Shown here: piece after piece, positions 63,940 through 64,000 of the stretch | How positions within the stretch are numbered: the first letter of the stretch is position 1 | How the letters are laid out: every line of letters begins with the position of its first letter | From: Euwallacea fornicatus | Lineage: Eukaryota; Arthropoda; Insecta; Coleoptera; Curculionidae | Direction of reading: 5' to 3' | Length of the DNA stretch: 64,000 nucleotides | NCBI RefSeq assembly: GCF_040115645.1 | Contig: NW_027096015.1 | Location: 186,001-250,000 of the forward strand | The notes under the pieces: generated by a model | What the model saw: only the letters and a program-made list of their open reading frames with translations | Databases searched by the model: none | What the model was told of the DNA's origin: nothing | Position numbers and translations under genes: made by a program

Positions 63940-64000
63940 GAGATTTTGAAGATGTCACAACACATCATGATTGCATGATGTTCAATTTCCAAGAAAAATA
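63940..64000 (+). repeat. Partial monomer at the window end
   Basis: The first 61 bases of a CATGATG/TTCAA monomer, cut by the window edge. The array evidently continues. Confidence 0.95.

Larger units (their letters stand above)
1..64000 (+). repeat. Tandem satellite array, 175-bp monomer, 365 full copies
   Basis: The sequence is a head-to-tail array with no interruption. Taking GAGATTTTGAAGATG as the arbitrary monomer start, I followed the phase through the window: starts at 1, 20186, 39436, 44161, 53613 and 63940 give 365 complete monomers with 65 net extra bases, almost all from single-base insertions that make 176-bp monomers. Composition is about 33% G+C with four CpG sites per monomer. 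All copies share one orientation. The monomer length is close to one nucleosome plus linker, as in many plant and animal centromeric satellites (family knowledge). Centromeric location is an inference; subtelomeric or other heterochromatic blocks can look alike. No gene, RNA gene or mobile element breaks the array, so every gene-free stretch in the window holds satellite and nothing else I can see. Confidence 0.98.
59564..64000 (+). repeat. 34-monomer unit, copy U4, cut by the window end
   Basis: Matches U2 at an offset of 9452, including U2-type alleles (GTAACAAC with ACACATCTTT at the start, ACTGTG near 61418, GTCTCAAC at 62890). Unlike U2 it continues past the truncation point: 63065-64000 follows 57114-58049 and 47662-48597. 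Twenty-five monomers plus 61 bases are visible. Confidence 0.9.

Noticed and set aside
1..64000. Possible protein-coding reading frames on either strand
   Set aside because: Stops (TAG, TAA, TGA) recur in each monomer, and the 175-bp period shifts frame by one base per copy. Any open stretch is short and a by-product of the repeat, with no recognisable domain.
1..64000. CRISPR array
   Set aside because: There are no short repeats separated by unique spacers. The whole 175-bp unit is repeated and the 'spacers' are as conserved as the rest.
1..64000. Arabidopsis CEN178 or primate alpha satellite
   Set aside because: Length is similar (175 against 178 and 171) but the consensus shares no recognisable run with either.
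1..64000. 5S rDNA or another tandem RNA gene
   Set aside because: No internal Pol III boxes or 5S-like sequence can be seen in the monomer, and G+C content is only about 33%.
1..64000. Transposable element insertion or LTR within the array
   Set aside because: The monomer phase can be followed from end to end with only single-base length changes. Nothing is inserted.
1..64000. Inverted monomer blocks or an array orientation switch
   Set aside because: Every monomer reads in the + orientation chosen here. I found no reverse-complement copies.
44161..64000. The 9,452-bp repeat as purely an assembly duplication
   Set aside because: It cannot be excluded from sequence alone, but the copies end differently (truncation at 53613 against continuation at 63065), which a simple duplicated contig would not show. 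Kept as a real feature with a caveat.

Overview
The whole 64,000-base window is one uninterrupted head-to-tail satellite DNA array. I count 365 complete monomers, the first starting at base 1 in the phase chosen here, plus a 61-base partial monomer at 63940-64000. The basic monomer is 175 bp and about 33% G+C, with frequent 176-bp variants. Every monomer runs in the same direction. I see no gene, RNA gene, transposable element, inversion or non-satellite spacer. A nucleosome-sized monomer, tens of kilobases of pure array and higher-order repeat (HOR) structure point to a eukaryotic (peri)centromeric satellite, most likely from a plant. I cannot name the species. The unit does not look like the Arabidopsis 178-bp family, primate alpha satellite, or the other centromeric satellites I can recall, so the family may be little described.

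Layout. (A) 1-20185 holds 115 monomers and is the most heterogeneous part: many 176-bp variants (60 net extra bases), many diagnostic substitutions, and several imperfect segmental duplications of 2 to about 32 monomers. (B) 20186-39435 is 110 consecutive monomers averaging exactly 175 bp with no net length change. It contains a run of near-identical single monomers (21411-22285) and then a shuffled HOR of roughly ten monomers (22286-38035), whose units can be marked by a monomer carrying GATTTCATC. (C0) 38036-44160 is a transition zone built from four-monomer units. (C) 44161-63939 has a large nested HOR: a 34-monomer, 5,951-bp unit is followed by a 20-monomer partial copy, and this 54-monomer, 9,452-bp composite is present twice. 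The second composite runs on past the point where the first one breaks.

Nothing here encodes protein. Any function would be as chromatin substrate. The most notable feature is that the common monomer carries five short, near-perfect dyads (inverted repeats with a 1- or 4-base centre). Their intact alleles dominate the homogeneous core and are often broken in the heterogeneous left part. The array also records its own history of unequal exchange clearly enough to reconstruct individual duplication and truncation events.
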